From the NCBI GenBank assembly GCA_028277445.1, contig JANQGG010000003.1:1-40700 (forward strand): DNA of 40,700 nucleotides, given 5' to 3'. This stretch comes from Chloroherpetonaceae bacterium (lineage in GTDB: Bacteria > Bacteroidota > Chlorobiia > Chlorobiales > Chloroherpetonaceae). The notes below the pieces were generated by a model that made no database searches, was not told where the DNA came from, and worked only from the letters and a program-made list of their open reading frames with translations. Positions 9,414 through 17,148 of this stretch are shown piece after piece (within the stretch, counting starts at the first letter, position 1; each line of letters starts with the position of its first letter). A program made the translations under genes and the position numbers.

Positions 9414-9657
9414 TATTGAAATCGGGAATTTTCCTTCTGGTTTTGCGTTTTGGTAAGTCGAGCTCAACGCCACTTTTTGAGCCAAAATATTTTTCCGCCA
9501 AACTCAGAATATCATCAAATTTTTGTCCTTCAACACTTGAAGCTTTTTGCAAAATATAGCGCACATAGGCTTCTAAAGACACACTTGAGCATACTGCTTG
9601 AACACGCAGAATCTCTTTAGTTTTATCGGGTATATCCCGAATTGTAATATTTGCCAT
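9382..9657 (-). CDS. FitA-like ribbon-helix-helix antitoxin (orphaned)
   Basis: A 91-residue protein starting MANITIRDIPD, the typical opening of FitA-type antitoxins. The beta strand ITIRDIP and following helices form a ribbon-helix-helix DNA-binding domain. The later EVRYIL-like segment and basic KRKTRRK tail would normally contact the toxin. I chose the ATG at 9657 over the longer frame (from 9690) because a GGAAGGAA ribosome-binding site lies just upstream and the family starts here. Its toxin partner survives only as a 32-codon stub (9315-9413). Its own C-terminus overlaps that stub by 32 bases, longer than usual, so its tail may be altered too. Confidence 0.75.
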   Translation of the reverse strand: MANITIRDIPDKTKEILRVQAVCSSVSLEAYVRYILQKASSVEGQKFDDILSLAEKYFGSKSGVELDLPKRKTRRKIPDFNNGYYGYKCYF

Positions 9658-9780
9658 AACTTCCTTCCATTTTGATTTCAATAAGCTCAAATAGCTCTAA
9701 AAATGCACATTTCATAAATGTAGAAATTTGAAGATGCGTATATTTGATATTTTCTAGCCTTATTAATTCAGGTTTTAAGT

Positions 9781-10254
9781 ATGAAACTAGAGATTGTCCC
9801 TTTTGAATACTTACATCGCAAGCCTGTGCTAACCATTTTGAGGCAAACCGGGGTTTTTCGCGACGATGAAATTGAAGTCGCTCTGGAATTGATTGATGCT
9901 TACTTATCCAAAACCGATGACTACCAGCTTAAAACCGCCGTTGATGCCACCGGCAAGGTTTTGGGTTATGTCTGCTTTGGCAAAAGCCCAATGACAAAGT
10001 CCACATTCGATCTGTATTGGATTGCTGTAGATCCAACACACTATCGCGAAGGCATTGGCCGGAAACTCTTTGAAGAGGCTTGCAAGGAAATAGAGGCTCA
10101 GGGCGGCGCGCTCATTACTATAGAAACTTCATCAAAACCTCAATACCACAACACCCATCGGTTTTATCAAGAAATAGGTTGTCAGTTAGAGGCCACGATT
10201 ATGGATTTTTATGCCCCCCACGATCATAAACTAATCTTTACATACCGGTTATGA
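9781..10254 (+). CDS. GNAT-family N-acetyltransferase
   Basis: A 157-residue Gcn5-related acetyltransferase that would transfer an acetyl group from acetyl-CoA to an unknown amine. The acetyl-CoA pyrophosphate-binding motif A is visible as YREGIGRKLFEEA, preceded by the beta-4 strand LYWIAVDP. The late HRFYQEIGC segment matches the usual motif B helix (FYxxxGF). The single-domain length is normal. The N-terminal sequence LEIVPFEYLHRKPVLTIL is less conserved and gives no substrate clue. It stands alone between the antitoxin remnant and a secreted protein, with no visible terminator of its own. Confidence 0.85.
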   Translation: MKLEIVPFEYLHRKPVLTILRQTGVFRDDEIEVALELIDAYLSKTDDYQLKTAVDATGKVLGYVCFGKSPMTKSTFDLYWIAVDPTHYREGIGRKLFEEACKEIEAQGGALITIETSSKPQYHNTHRFYQEIGCQLEATIMDFYAPHDHKLIFTYRL

Positions 10255-10349
10255 AAGGGTTGATCCATGTGAATCTTCATTGACTTAATCCCGAATAAAC
10301 CGTATTGTATTTTTCATTGGTTTTCAAAACGCCTATCACTTAAACAACC

Positions 10350-11693
10350 ATGCAACGACTGCTCCTGAATTTATTGCTGCTATTGTTGATCTATTCAACG
10401 CCAACCCTCGGTCGCGTGCCTCAAAAGGCTCAGGTTGGCGATACAATTCACATCTCAGTCCCCAAAGCCTTATTTCCTTCCGATTCCGTGGCGTGGGTTA
10501 AAATTGGTATGCACTACCAGGATGCGGAAACCAAAGCAAAAGCGTTTCTTATCAAACCATTGGCGTTAACTCAAAACCAATTCTCAGCAGAATTTAGTGT
10601 TCCTGAAAATGCCGCGCGGGCCACATTTCTTTACCTGACAAAAGACACCCTGCTTTATGAACCGCAAACACTCCGTATTGTTGATTCAACCCAAAAGTAT
10701 GTCAGCCGTGCCCGTATGTTGGGGCATGTGATCACGGGGAAATCTTATGCCATGCTGAAATCCGAGCTTCAGGATTTTCCTGAAAATGTGGATGCCATGC
10801 AAGAGCAATGGCAAATTCAGGATGAAATACACACAAGATCATCTATGGCCTTTCAACTTAAAAATGCCCTGCCAAAACTTAACGCCAAAGCCAAAACCCC
10901 GCAGGTTTATTATACCATGATCTGGGCTGCTAGTAAAATTGACAGCATGAGCATTGCGATGGCCATGTTTGAAGAACTCTTGAATGCTTTCCCAAAATCA
11001 TCCTATATTCTGAAGTCCTTTCAATGTTTGGATGATGCCGCAGGAAGTGAATTCTCCGAAACATTTAAAGACTGTGAGAAAAAAGTGGCTCATCATTTGG
11101 TCACCCATCCCGATCTTGAACAAGCATTTAATTACGGTTATCTTTTAACCGAAAGCGACAGCACAGACAGAGCGATTCATCGCTTTTTCCAAACCCAGAT
11201 AAAAATTTACGGCCATGTTCCGCTGATCTATTTTCATGCCGCTCAAACCTATCAGTATCGTCTGAACTTTCCTGCGGCGCTGATGTACGGCATAAAAGCC
11301 AGAGAACTGTTATCAACAAACCGTGTTGATTCGGCTTATTTTTCGGATCGCTTTCACGGGCAAAATTACAAGGCGCTTTGGCCGCATTTATCAAAAACAC
11401 TGGTGATCAGCCATATGGCTCAAAAACAGTATTCGGAAGCGCTCACAGTTTTAGAGAACGGGTATAGCAATTCAGGGAATTCTGAGATTGACAGTGAACT
11501 TTGGACATTAGAAGCGCGCTGCCATGAACTTTTGAAAAACTATGCGGCATCTGAAAAATTATACATCAAAGCATACAAGCGGGGATTGAGCTGGACAAAA
11601 GAAAGCCTTCGGGATTTATACCTCAAACAGCATAAAAATGCTTCCGAATCCGAATTTAATCGGTATTTTCAACAGATTCTTAAAAACCATTAG
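10350..11693 (+). CDS. secreted TPR-like protein of unknown function
   Basis: A 447-residue protein with a clear N-terminal signal peptide: a Leu-rich hydrophobic core over residues 4-18, with cleavage likely after TLG near residue 21. Residues 25-110 look like a beta domain. The remainder is alpha-helical, with tetratricopeptide-like spacing of Ala, Tyr and Leu (for example QKQYSEALTVLENGY and KNYAASEKLYIKAYKRG), suggesting a scaffold in the periplasm. murI begins 12 bases after its stop, so the two are probably co-transcribed. I do not recognise a specific family. Confidence 0.6.
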   Translation: MQRLLLNLLLLLLIYSTPTLGRVPQKAQVGDTIHISVPKALFPSDSVAWVKIGMHYQDAETKAKAFLIKPLALTQNQFSAEFSVPENAARATFLYLTKDTLLYEPQTLRIVDSTQKYVSRARMLGHVITGKSYAMLKSELQDFPENVDAMQEQWQIQDEIHTRSSMAFQLKNALPKLNAKAKTPQVYYTMIWAASKIDSMSIAMAMFEELLNAFPKSSYILKSFQCLDDAAGSEFSETFKDCEKKVAHHLVTHPDLEQAFNYGYLLTESDSTDRAIHRFFQTQIKIYGHVPLIYFHAAQTYQYRLNFPAALMYGIKARELLSTNRVDSAYFSDRFHGQNYKALWPHLSKTLVISHMAQKQYSEALTVLENGYSNSGNSEIDSELWTLEARCHELLKNYAASEKLYIKAYKRGLSWTKESLRDLYLKQHKNASESEFNRYFQQILKNH

Positions 11694-11705
11694 TTACTCT
11701 TTTGC

Positions 11706-12539
11706 ATGAGCGTTGATTTACAAAACCTGGCTGTTTTAAAACCTGAGCAACCCATTTGTATTTTTGATTCCGGTATCGGGGGATTAACCGTGGTTCGCAA
11801 ATTGCGTGAACTTTTGCCCAACGAAGAACTTATTTATTTCGGGGATACCGCGCGGGTACCTTACGGTACAAAATCGCAGCTCACGGTAAGGCGGTACGCT
11901 GCAGAAGATACGCGATTATTGTTGAAGTATCAGCCTAAAATGATTATTGTGGCCTGTAACACCGTCTCGGCCACAGCGCTGGATGTTGTTGAGCATGAAA
12001 GCCAAGGTAAACCCGTACTGGGCGTGCTTAAAGCTGGATCGGCGCTGGCGGCAAAAGAAACCCGGTGCGGTCATATTGGCGTCATCGGCACCAATGCAAC
12101 CATTGCTTCCAACGCGTATTCTCTTGAAATCTATACCATTGATCCATCGCTGGAGGTTTACTCCAAAGCCTGCCCCTTGTTTGTGCCGCTTGCCGAAGAA
12201 GGCTATATCAACCACGAAGCTTCAAAATTAATCGCCCAGGACTACCTCCTGGAACTTATGGCGCATAACATTGATACGCTGGTATTAGGATGTACTCATT
12301 ACCCGATTTTAAAAGCCATGCTTAGTGAAGTGGTTGGCGAGTCCATAAAAATTATTGATTCGGCAGAAGCTGTTGCAATGGAAGTGCAGAGGGTATTAAG
12401 TGAACAATCCTTGTTATGTCAAGAAGTACATAATTTTCCGCCTAAAGTACTTGTGAGTGATCTGCCACAAAAATTCAGGACAAAATTTGAGCTCTTTTTA
12501 GGCATTGAGTTACCGGAAGTTGAATTGGTAGAGGTTTGA
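11706..12539 (+). CDS. murI: glutamate racemase
   Basis: Makes D-glutamate from L-glutamate for peptidoglycan. The 277-residue length is usual. Visible signatures are [10 protein letters not shown] with the catalytic Asp, [19 protein letters not shown] with the first catalytic Cys, and [10 protein letters not shown] with the second Cys. All are intact, so the enzyme should be active. The last 19 codons (12483-12539) recur in a diverged copy at 13240-13296, on the far side of the vapBC-type pair. The gene is close behind the TPR-like gene (12 bases) and ends one base before vapC on the opposite strand. Confidence 0.95.
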   Translation: MSVDLQNLAVLKPEQPICIFDSGIGGLTVVRKLRELLPNEELIYFGDTARVPYGTKSQLTVRRYAAEDTRLLLKYQPKMIIVACNTVSATALDVVEHESQGKPVLGVLKAGSALAAKETRCGHIGVIGTNATIASNAYSLEIYTIDPSLEVYSKACPLFVPLAEEGYINHEASKLIAQDYLLELMAHNIDTLVLGCTHYPILKAMLSEVVGESIKIIDSAEAVAMEVQRVLSEQSLLCQEVHNFPPKVLVSDLPQKFRTKFELFLGIELPEVELVEV

Positions 12540-12540
12540 A

Positions 12541-12924
12541 CTAAGATGAGATATGAAATTTCTCAATTATGATGCCGGGTAAATGTTTATAATGCTTTTC
12601 ATTCGCTGTGATCAGCTTTAAATGTTTAATGGTAGAAGTGGCGCCAATCAAGGCATCTCCCAGTTCCATATGGTGGCTTAAAGTATATTGGTCAAGATAA
12701 AACATCGCCTTTGTTGATATAACCTCATCAATTTGCAAAACTTTTGCCTGTAGTATCCCTAAAGATTTTTTAAATTCAAACAACTCTTTCTTATTTCTAA
12801 CACCTTGAACAATTTCCATATAAGTAACCACTGAAATGAAGAAACCATCTAGATGATGAATGTAGTCCACTGCCGAAGGATGACCCCTTGAATACCAAAT
12901 CAAAACATCCGTATCAACAATCAT
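12541..12924 (-). CDS. vapC: PIN-domain ribonuclease toxin, VapC family
   Basis: A 127-residue PIN-domain protein. It opens MIVDTDVLIWYSRG, carrying the first conserved acidic residues (D4, D6). A Glu in YMEIVQG (about residue 38) and an Asp in ELGDALIGATS (about residue 91) complete the usual metal-binding acidic set, so it looks catalytically intact. VapC toxins cleave RNA, commonly tRNA or rRNA. The upstream antitoxin gene overlaps by 4 bases (ATGA), the classic coupling of such pairs. The pair is boxed between the murI 3' end and a second partial copy of that end. Confidence 0.88.
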   Translation of the reverse strand: MIVDTDVLIWYSRGHPSAVDYIHHLDGFFISVVTYMEIVQGVRNKKELFEFKKSLGILQAKVLQIDEVISTKAMFYLDQYTLSHHMELGDALIGATSTIKHLKLITANEKHYKHLPGIIIEKFHISS

Positions 12925-13157
12925 AAAACTCTTCTTTTGCGAAGATTGCGAACATAATCTTCTACATCATCCATATCGTTACGATCTTTCCACATTCCGC
13001 AAAACGCATTGGTTTTATCCGTAACTTTTGAATTTCCAAAAGGCACTATTTTTGCGCACGGCTTACCGTGATAAGTTATCACTACTTCTTCACCGTTCAT
13101 AGCCGCTTCAAGAATCTCTTTGGTATGAAATCTTAGGTCTTTACTGGTTGCCTGCAT
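12921..13157 (-). CDS. Phd/YefM-type antitoxin of the VapC-like toxin
   Basis: A 78-residue antitoxin. The N-terminal part (MQATSKDLRFHTKEILEAA, then GEEVVITYHGKPCAKIVP) matches the Phd/YefM fold, which binds the operator DNA. The acidic and basic C-terminal tail (DDVEDYVRNLRKRRVL) should wrap the toxin. It precedes vapC with an ATGA overlap. The AT-rich stretch 13158-13206 upstream probably contains the auto-regulated promoter; two tttata-like segments are visible but no clear palindrome. Confidence 0.85.
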   Translation of the reverse strand: MQATSKDLRFHTKEILEAAMNGEEVVITYHGKPCAKIVPFGNSKVTDKTNAFCGMWKDRNDMDDVEDYVRNLRKRRVL

Positions 13158-13206
13158 GATATATCACAAATAGTTTATACTTTAAAATATAAATTTATGC
13201 TTTTAA

Positions 13207-13296
13207 ATGAAAAAAGTTACATATTCGGTTTTGGCGGGAAAGTTTGAACTGTTTTTGGGTATTGAGTTACCGGATATGGAATTGGTAGAGGTTTAA
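13207..13296 (+). pseudogene. remnant copy of the murI 3' end
   Basis: Codons at 13240-13296 read [18 protein letters not shown] and stop, against [18 protein letters not shown] at the true murI end (12483-12539). Only two residues differ, and the first seven codons differ only by five third-position changes. In the same frame back to an ATG at 13207, the residues KKVTYSVLA can be loosely aligned with PKVLVSDLP of murI with a short internal deletion. So a diverged murI tail lies beyond the vapBC-type pair. The lipoprotein gene at 13297-14688 ends immediately against it. The 29-codon frame is not expected to be functional. Confidence 0.85.
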
Positions 13297-14688
13297 CTAC
13301 TTTTGTAACATTGTAAAATTTAACCTTTGACCGCCCTCAGGATCAATGGTAACTTCTCTAAGCAGAGTTTCATAGCCATCTTTTATTAAACATAACGTCA
13401 AAGTATTTGGAACAGATGCAAGTCCCAATTCATTATTTAATTCATCTCTGAAGTCGACTTCCATACCAAACCCAAAAACTTTTGGATCAATTGTAAAATT
13501 ACCGGATGAGTTTGAAATGGCTAGCGAATCAGTATTTGACAGAGTTTCTGGGTCAGGATTCATTACTAACATATTTTTTTGATCTTCAAAATCATCAAAT
13601 TTAACTTTAAAGGTGTAGATACCATTAGCTAGATTTTGAGCAGAAAAAATTAATGAATTCGTACCTTTTCTTACGTTTAAATTATTATCATAAATATCCT
13701 GATTGAAAACATTATAAACAGAAAAATTAACTGTATCATTTTTAGTTATTGAGAATGAAATTGTTGTACTTCCATCAAAAGGATTTGGGTAGTTTTGATG
13801 TAAAGAATTGTCATAAACAGGAAAAATTGGATTTAGGTCAACGATTAAATCTACATGTAGCTCAAGCAACTCTTCATAACCAATATAATTAACACTTTTT
13901 AATTCATATTTGTACTGCCCCAAATCCACGATATCCCGATCAATGTAATGATAGACATGTTTTGAATTTGTAGTGCCTTGCCCTTTCAATAAATCAGTAT
14001 GTTCATAAGAGGATATTGCAATACCATTACGAACTAATATAAATCCAACATTCTCAGTTTCTCTATTTGTTGTCCATGTCAACTCAACGCCTTGTTCAGT
14101 TACCAATCCTTCAAAACTTTCGAGCTGAACTCTTTGCAGATTTATGTCAACTATTAAATCTACATGTAGCTCAAGCAACTCTTCATAACCAATATAATTA
14201 ACGCTTTTCAATTCATATTTGTACTGCTCCAAATCCACGATATACCGATCAATGTAATGATAGACATGTTTTGAATTTGAGGTTCCTTGTCCTTTCAATA
14301 AATCAGTAAATTCATAAGAGTCTATTTCAATGCCATTACGAACTAATATAAACCCAACATTCTCGGTTTCACTATTTGTTACCCATGTCAATTCAACGCC
14401 TTGCTCAGTTACCAATCCTTCAAAACTGTCTAGATCAACACTTTGTAAATGAGATTCAAGGGTTTTCGATTTTTGCATGGTAGATGACATTGAATTTCCC
14501 TGAATAAATTGATTCCAAGTTACATACCAATACACCTTAACATCGCTGAGTGGATTGCCATTTTGATCTTTAACATAACCATTAAGATTTTGACTCTTAC
14601 CAGAATCAGTTGAAGAGTCGCATGCATTTATCGTGATAAAAACACTAAGTAAAATTATGCTTGAACTAATTTTAAGGAGGGTTTTCAT
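13297..14688 (-). CDS. lipoprotein with a duplicated 103-residue domain and an internal NYPNPF sorting/FlgD-like domain
   Basis: A 463-residue secreted protein. It begins with a lipoprotein-type signal (hydrophobic residues 8-20, NAC with the acceptor Cys at 23). A short carboxypeptidase-like segment (LNGYVKDQNGNPLSDVKV) follows. Then come two nearly identical tandem units of 103 residues (starting at about 88 and 191, both SFEGLVTEQGVELTW). Residues 297-377 form an NYPNPF-led domain like type IX secretion sorting domains or FlgD-like folds, but it is internal, with about 85 more residues (again carboxypeptidase-regulatory-like) after it. The function is unknown. The gene ends flush against the murI remnant. 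Confidence 0.65.
   Translation of the reverse strand: MKTLLKISSSIILLSVFITINACDSSTDSGKSQNLNGYVKDQNGNPLSDVKVYWYVTWNQFIQGNSMSSTMQKSKTLESHLQSVDLDSFEGLVTEQGVELTWVTNSETENVGFILVRNGIEIDSYEFTDLLKGQGTSNSKHVYHYIDRYIVDLEQYKYELKSVNYIGYEELLELHVDLIVDINLQRVQLESFEGLVTEQGVELTWTTNRETENVGFILVRNGIAISSYEHTDLLKGQGTTNSKHVYHYIDRDIVDLGQYKYELKSVNYIGYEELLELHVDLIVDLNPIFPVYDNSLHQNYPNPFDGSTTISFSITKNDTVNFSVYNVFNQDIYDNNLNVRKGTNSLIFSAQNLANGIYTFKVKFDDFEDQKNMLVMNPDPETLSNTDSLAISNSSGNFTIDPKVFGFGMEVDFRDELNNELGLASVPNTLTLCLIKDGYETLLREVTIDPEGGQRLNFTMLQK
13838..14456 (-). repeat. 309-bp tandem duplication inside the lipoprotein gene
   Basis: The segment ctacatgtagctcaagcaac occurs at 13851 and again at 14160, a period of 309 bases, exactly 103 codons. 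The two units remain highly similar along their whole length, including at third positions. Differences are scattered single bases such as cagtat/cagtaa and gccttg/gccttg-flanking changes. This implies a recent in-frame duplication, or one kept uniform by gene conversion. Confidence 0.85.
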
Positions 14689-14794
14689 TTAGGTTTAATT
14701 TTTATGCCTGGGTTTGAAATTTTTCTTGGGGATTAATACTTAAATACATTTTTTATTTAACACTCAATACAACAATATACTAACAATTTTTAAT

Positions 14795-15124
14795 ATGAAT
14801 CCGATTCGAAATCTGGCACCTTTAGCTTCCTGGTTGCTAAAATTTTCACTGGCAATTATTGTCTACCAAAACTACTTCAACACGTTTGTAAGTTTTTCAT
14901 TTCATGGCTTGTTTTATTTTATTTCGTTACTCTTTATTGTATTTGCCGTTTTAATTTTGTTATCGGATATTTTAGTTAAACAACATGTAACTGTAATTTC
15001 AGGTCTCGGCATTTTTATTTTATCGATAAGCATGATGTTTTATCATGGATTTTCGTTAAATCATGTGCTTTCTCATTTTATCCCTGCAACTCTTGGTATT
15101 TATTTTTTATCTCATGGTAAATAG
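14795..15124 (+). CDS. small integral membrane protein of unknown function
   Basis: A 109-residue, strongly hydrophobic protein with about four predicted membrane helices (roughly residues 9-27, 33-56, 64-82 and 88-106) and a short polar start, MNPIRNLAP. It is not recognised as a named family. It lies 59 bases before the NDH-2 gene on the same strand, so co-transcription and a membrane or respiratory link are possible. Only the hydrophobicity is directly visible. Confidence 0.55.
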   Translation: MNPIRNLAPLASWLLKFSLAIIVYQNYFNTFVSFSFHGLFYFISLLFIVFAVLILLSDILVKQHVTVISGLGIFILSISMMFYHGFSLNHVLSHFIPATLGIYFLSHGK

Positions 15125-15183
15125 CCCATTTTGAATTTCTATCGTACATTATCCATGTTTGAATTTTTAAAAGAAGTACTTAA

Positions 15184-16461
15184 ATGAATATTCCAGAAAT
15201 AGATTTACCGCGCGTCGTCATAATTGGCGGAGGATTTGCGGGTTTAAAATTAGCAAAAACATTAAATACGAATTTGTGCCAGGTTGTGCTCTTTGATTCC
15301 AACAATTATCACACGTTTCAACCCCTTTTGTACCAGGTTGCAACGGCAGGCTTGGAACCGGATTCTATTGCTTATCCCTTACGGAAAATCTTAAAAAACA
15401 AAAAGAATTTCCACTTCAGAATGGCTCGTGTTCTGGAAGTAGATTCTGAAAAAAATAGGATTGATTCAACGGTTGGCCAATTGGAGTACGACCATTTAGT
15501 GATCGCTACCGGCGCGCAAACCAATTATTTTGGCATGGAAAATATTGAACGCAACAGCATTTCCATGAAAACATTGATTGAGTCGGTTAATCTCAGAAGC
15601 AAAATTCTAAGTAATTTTGAAAAAGCGCTAAACACCAGTGATCTAAAAGAGCAGGAGCGGCTCATGAATTTTGTAATAGTCGGCGGCGGCGCTACAGGCG
15701 TTGAACTTGCCGGCGCTTTAGCCGAATTAAAAATGCACATTTTACCCAACGACTTCCCTGATCTGGATATTCGGCGGATGCAGATTCATTTGTTGGAAGC
15801 TTCCGATAAAATTCTTGGCGCAATGAGTGAAAAGGCTACCACCAAATCTGAAAAGTTTTTACGTAAACTTGGCGTGAATGTGTGGGTAAATACGATGGTG
15901 AAAGACTATGACGGTAAAACCGTGCAAACCTCAAAAAAAGACTTTCCAACCTACTCTTTAATTTGGGCGGCAGGTGTCTCAGCCTCCTTAGTTAAAGGTT
16001 TAAAAACCAAGGCTTTAAAATTAAACCGCTTGCCGGTGGATGAGTTCAATAAAGTCCTGGAATACGATAATATCTATGCCATTGGCGATGTGGCTTCTAC
16101 ACAAACCAATGAGGAGCCATTCGGTCTGCCTATGCTTGGCTCGGTAGCTGTGCAGCAAGGTCGGTGTCTGGGACAAAACCTGAACCGAATTCTTCAAAAA
16201 AAATCACCGGAACCTTTTATTTATCGCAACAGTGGAACAATGGCAACGGTGGGGCGCAATTTAGCAGTTGTTGATTTTCCATTTTTAAGCACCGGCGGGC
16301 TTTTTGCATGGTTAATCTGGTGTTTGGTGCATTTGATGCTGCTTGTTGATTTTAGAAGCCGAATTATTGTCTTGATCAACTGGATATGGAGTTGGATTAA
16401 ATTTGATAAAGGCATTCGCTTAATTATTTCGCCAAATTTCAGCCTTAAAAAATCCAACTAA
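15184..16461 (+). CDS. ndh: type II NADH:quinone oxidoreductase (NDH-2)
   Basis: A non-proton-pumping NADH dehydrogenase that passes electrons from NADH through FAD to quinone at the inner membrane face. The 425-residue protein has two dinucleotide-binding motifs: VVIIGGGFAGLKLA for FAD near residue 12 and VIVGGGATGVELAGALAEL for NADH near residue 164. The FAD-binding YAIGDVA appears near residue 299. The C-terminal part has hydrophobic stretches (GGLFAWLIWCLVHLMLLVDF) that fit membrane association. The length and motif order are normal. Confidence 0.9.
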   Translation: MNIPEIDLPRVVIIGGGFAGLKLAKTLNTNLCQVVLFDSNNYHTFQPLLYQVATAGLEPDSIAYPLRKILKNKKNFHFRMARVLEVDSEKNRIDSTVGQLEYDHLVIATGAQTNYFGMENIERNSISMKTLIESVNLRSKILSNFEKALNTSDLKEQERLMNFVIVGGGATGVELAGALAELKMHILPNDFPDLDIRRMQIHLLEASDKILGAMSEKATTKSEKFLRKLGVNVWVNTMVKDYDGKTVQTSKKDFPTYSLIWAAGVSASLVKGLKTKALKLNRLPVDEFNKVLEYDNIYAIGDVASTQTNEEPFGLPMLGSVAVQQGRCLGQNLNRILQKKSPEPFIYRNSGTMATVGRNLAVVDFPFLSTGGLFAWLIWCLVHLMLLVDFRSRIIVLINWIWSWIKFDKGIRLIISPNFSLKKSN

Positions 16462-16484
16462 ATGCAAATATAATTATACAATAA

Positions 16485-16499
16485 CAAGAATTATTACTA
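16485..16499. promoter_or_regulatory. PerR/Fur-like operator candidate upstream of tpx
   Basis: The 15-base stretch caagaattattacta matches the PerR box consensus TTATAATNATTATAA at 9 of 14 defined positions. It shares the core aagaattatta with the better site upstream of katG, at nearly the same distance from the start codon (about 64 against 60 bases). The match on its own is weak in such AT-rich DNA; the shared placement is what makes it notable. Confidence 0.3.
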
Positions 16500-16563
16500 T
16501 ATTAAATTTACTGTTCAATCAATTTCAATTCTTCAATTCAATAACATTTAATAAAAAAAACTT

Positions 16564-17064
16564 ATGGCTAAAATTACCTTAAAAGGAAATCCAATCAATA
16601 CAAGTGGCGATTTGCCTGCCGTGGGCGCTAAAATTGCGGATTTTACTTTGGTTAAATCTGATCTTTCACGAGTTAGCTTAAGCGATTTTTCGGGATCTAA
16701 ACTGGTTTTAAATATTTTTCCGAGTTTAGATACTGGCGTATGTGCCGCTTCGGTTCGCCGATTTAATCAGGAAGCCAGCAATTTATCAAACACAAAAGTA
16801 TTGTGTATTTCGCGTGATCTTCCGTTTGCTCAATCGCGTTTTTGTGGCGCTGAAGGTTTGGACAATGTGGTAACTCTTTCGGATTATGAAACCGGGGATT
16901 TTGGAAAAGCTTATAATTTAACGATTACCGATGGTGCGCTTGCTCATCTTCATTCCAGAGCCGTAATTGTCGTTGATGAAAATGGCACGGTGGTTTATAC
17001 CGAACAGGTACCTGAAATTACAACTGAACCGAATTATGACGCTGCTTTAGCTGCGCTTAATTAA
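16564..17064 (+). CDS. tpx: thiol peroxidase (atypical 2-Cys peroxiredoxin)
   Basis: Reduces hydrogen peroxide and lipid hydroperoxides using thioredoxin. The 166-residue length is standard. The N-terminus [18 protein letters not shown] is typical of Tpx. The peroxidatic Cys is C60 (PSLDTGVC) and the resolving Cys is C94 (RFCGAEG), the spacing expected for this family. The usual AASVRRFN follows the first Cys. It appears to be a single-gene unit, closed by a terminator at 17096-17135, with a possible PerR-like site upstream. Confidence 0.95.
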   Translation: MAKITLKGNPINTSGDLPAVGAKIADFTLVKSDLSRVSLSDFSGSKLVLNIFPSLDTGVCAASVRRFNQEASNLSNTKVLCISRDLPFAQSRFCGAEGLDNVVTLSDYETGDFGKAYNLTITDGALAHLHSRAVIVVDENGTVVYTEQVPEITTEPNYDAALAALN

Positions 17065-17095
17065 AAATTATGTCTCTCTTAAAATGATATTCACA

Positions 17096-17135
17096 AACCC
17101 GACTGACATTCAAAAACAGTCGGGTTTAGATTTTT
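17096..17135 (+). terminator. rho-independent terminator of tpx
   Basis: A 10-bp stem, aacccgactg (17096-17105) with cagtcgggtt (17117-17126), is followed by tagattttta. The U-tract is modest. The convergent nifA-like gene ends at 17149, so it may also help stop transcription from the other side. Confidence 0.75.
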
Positions 17136-17148
17136 ACGTAAGTCCGAC

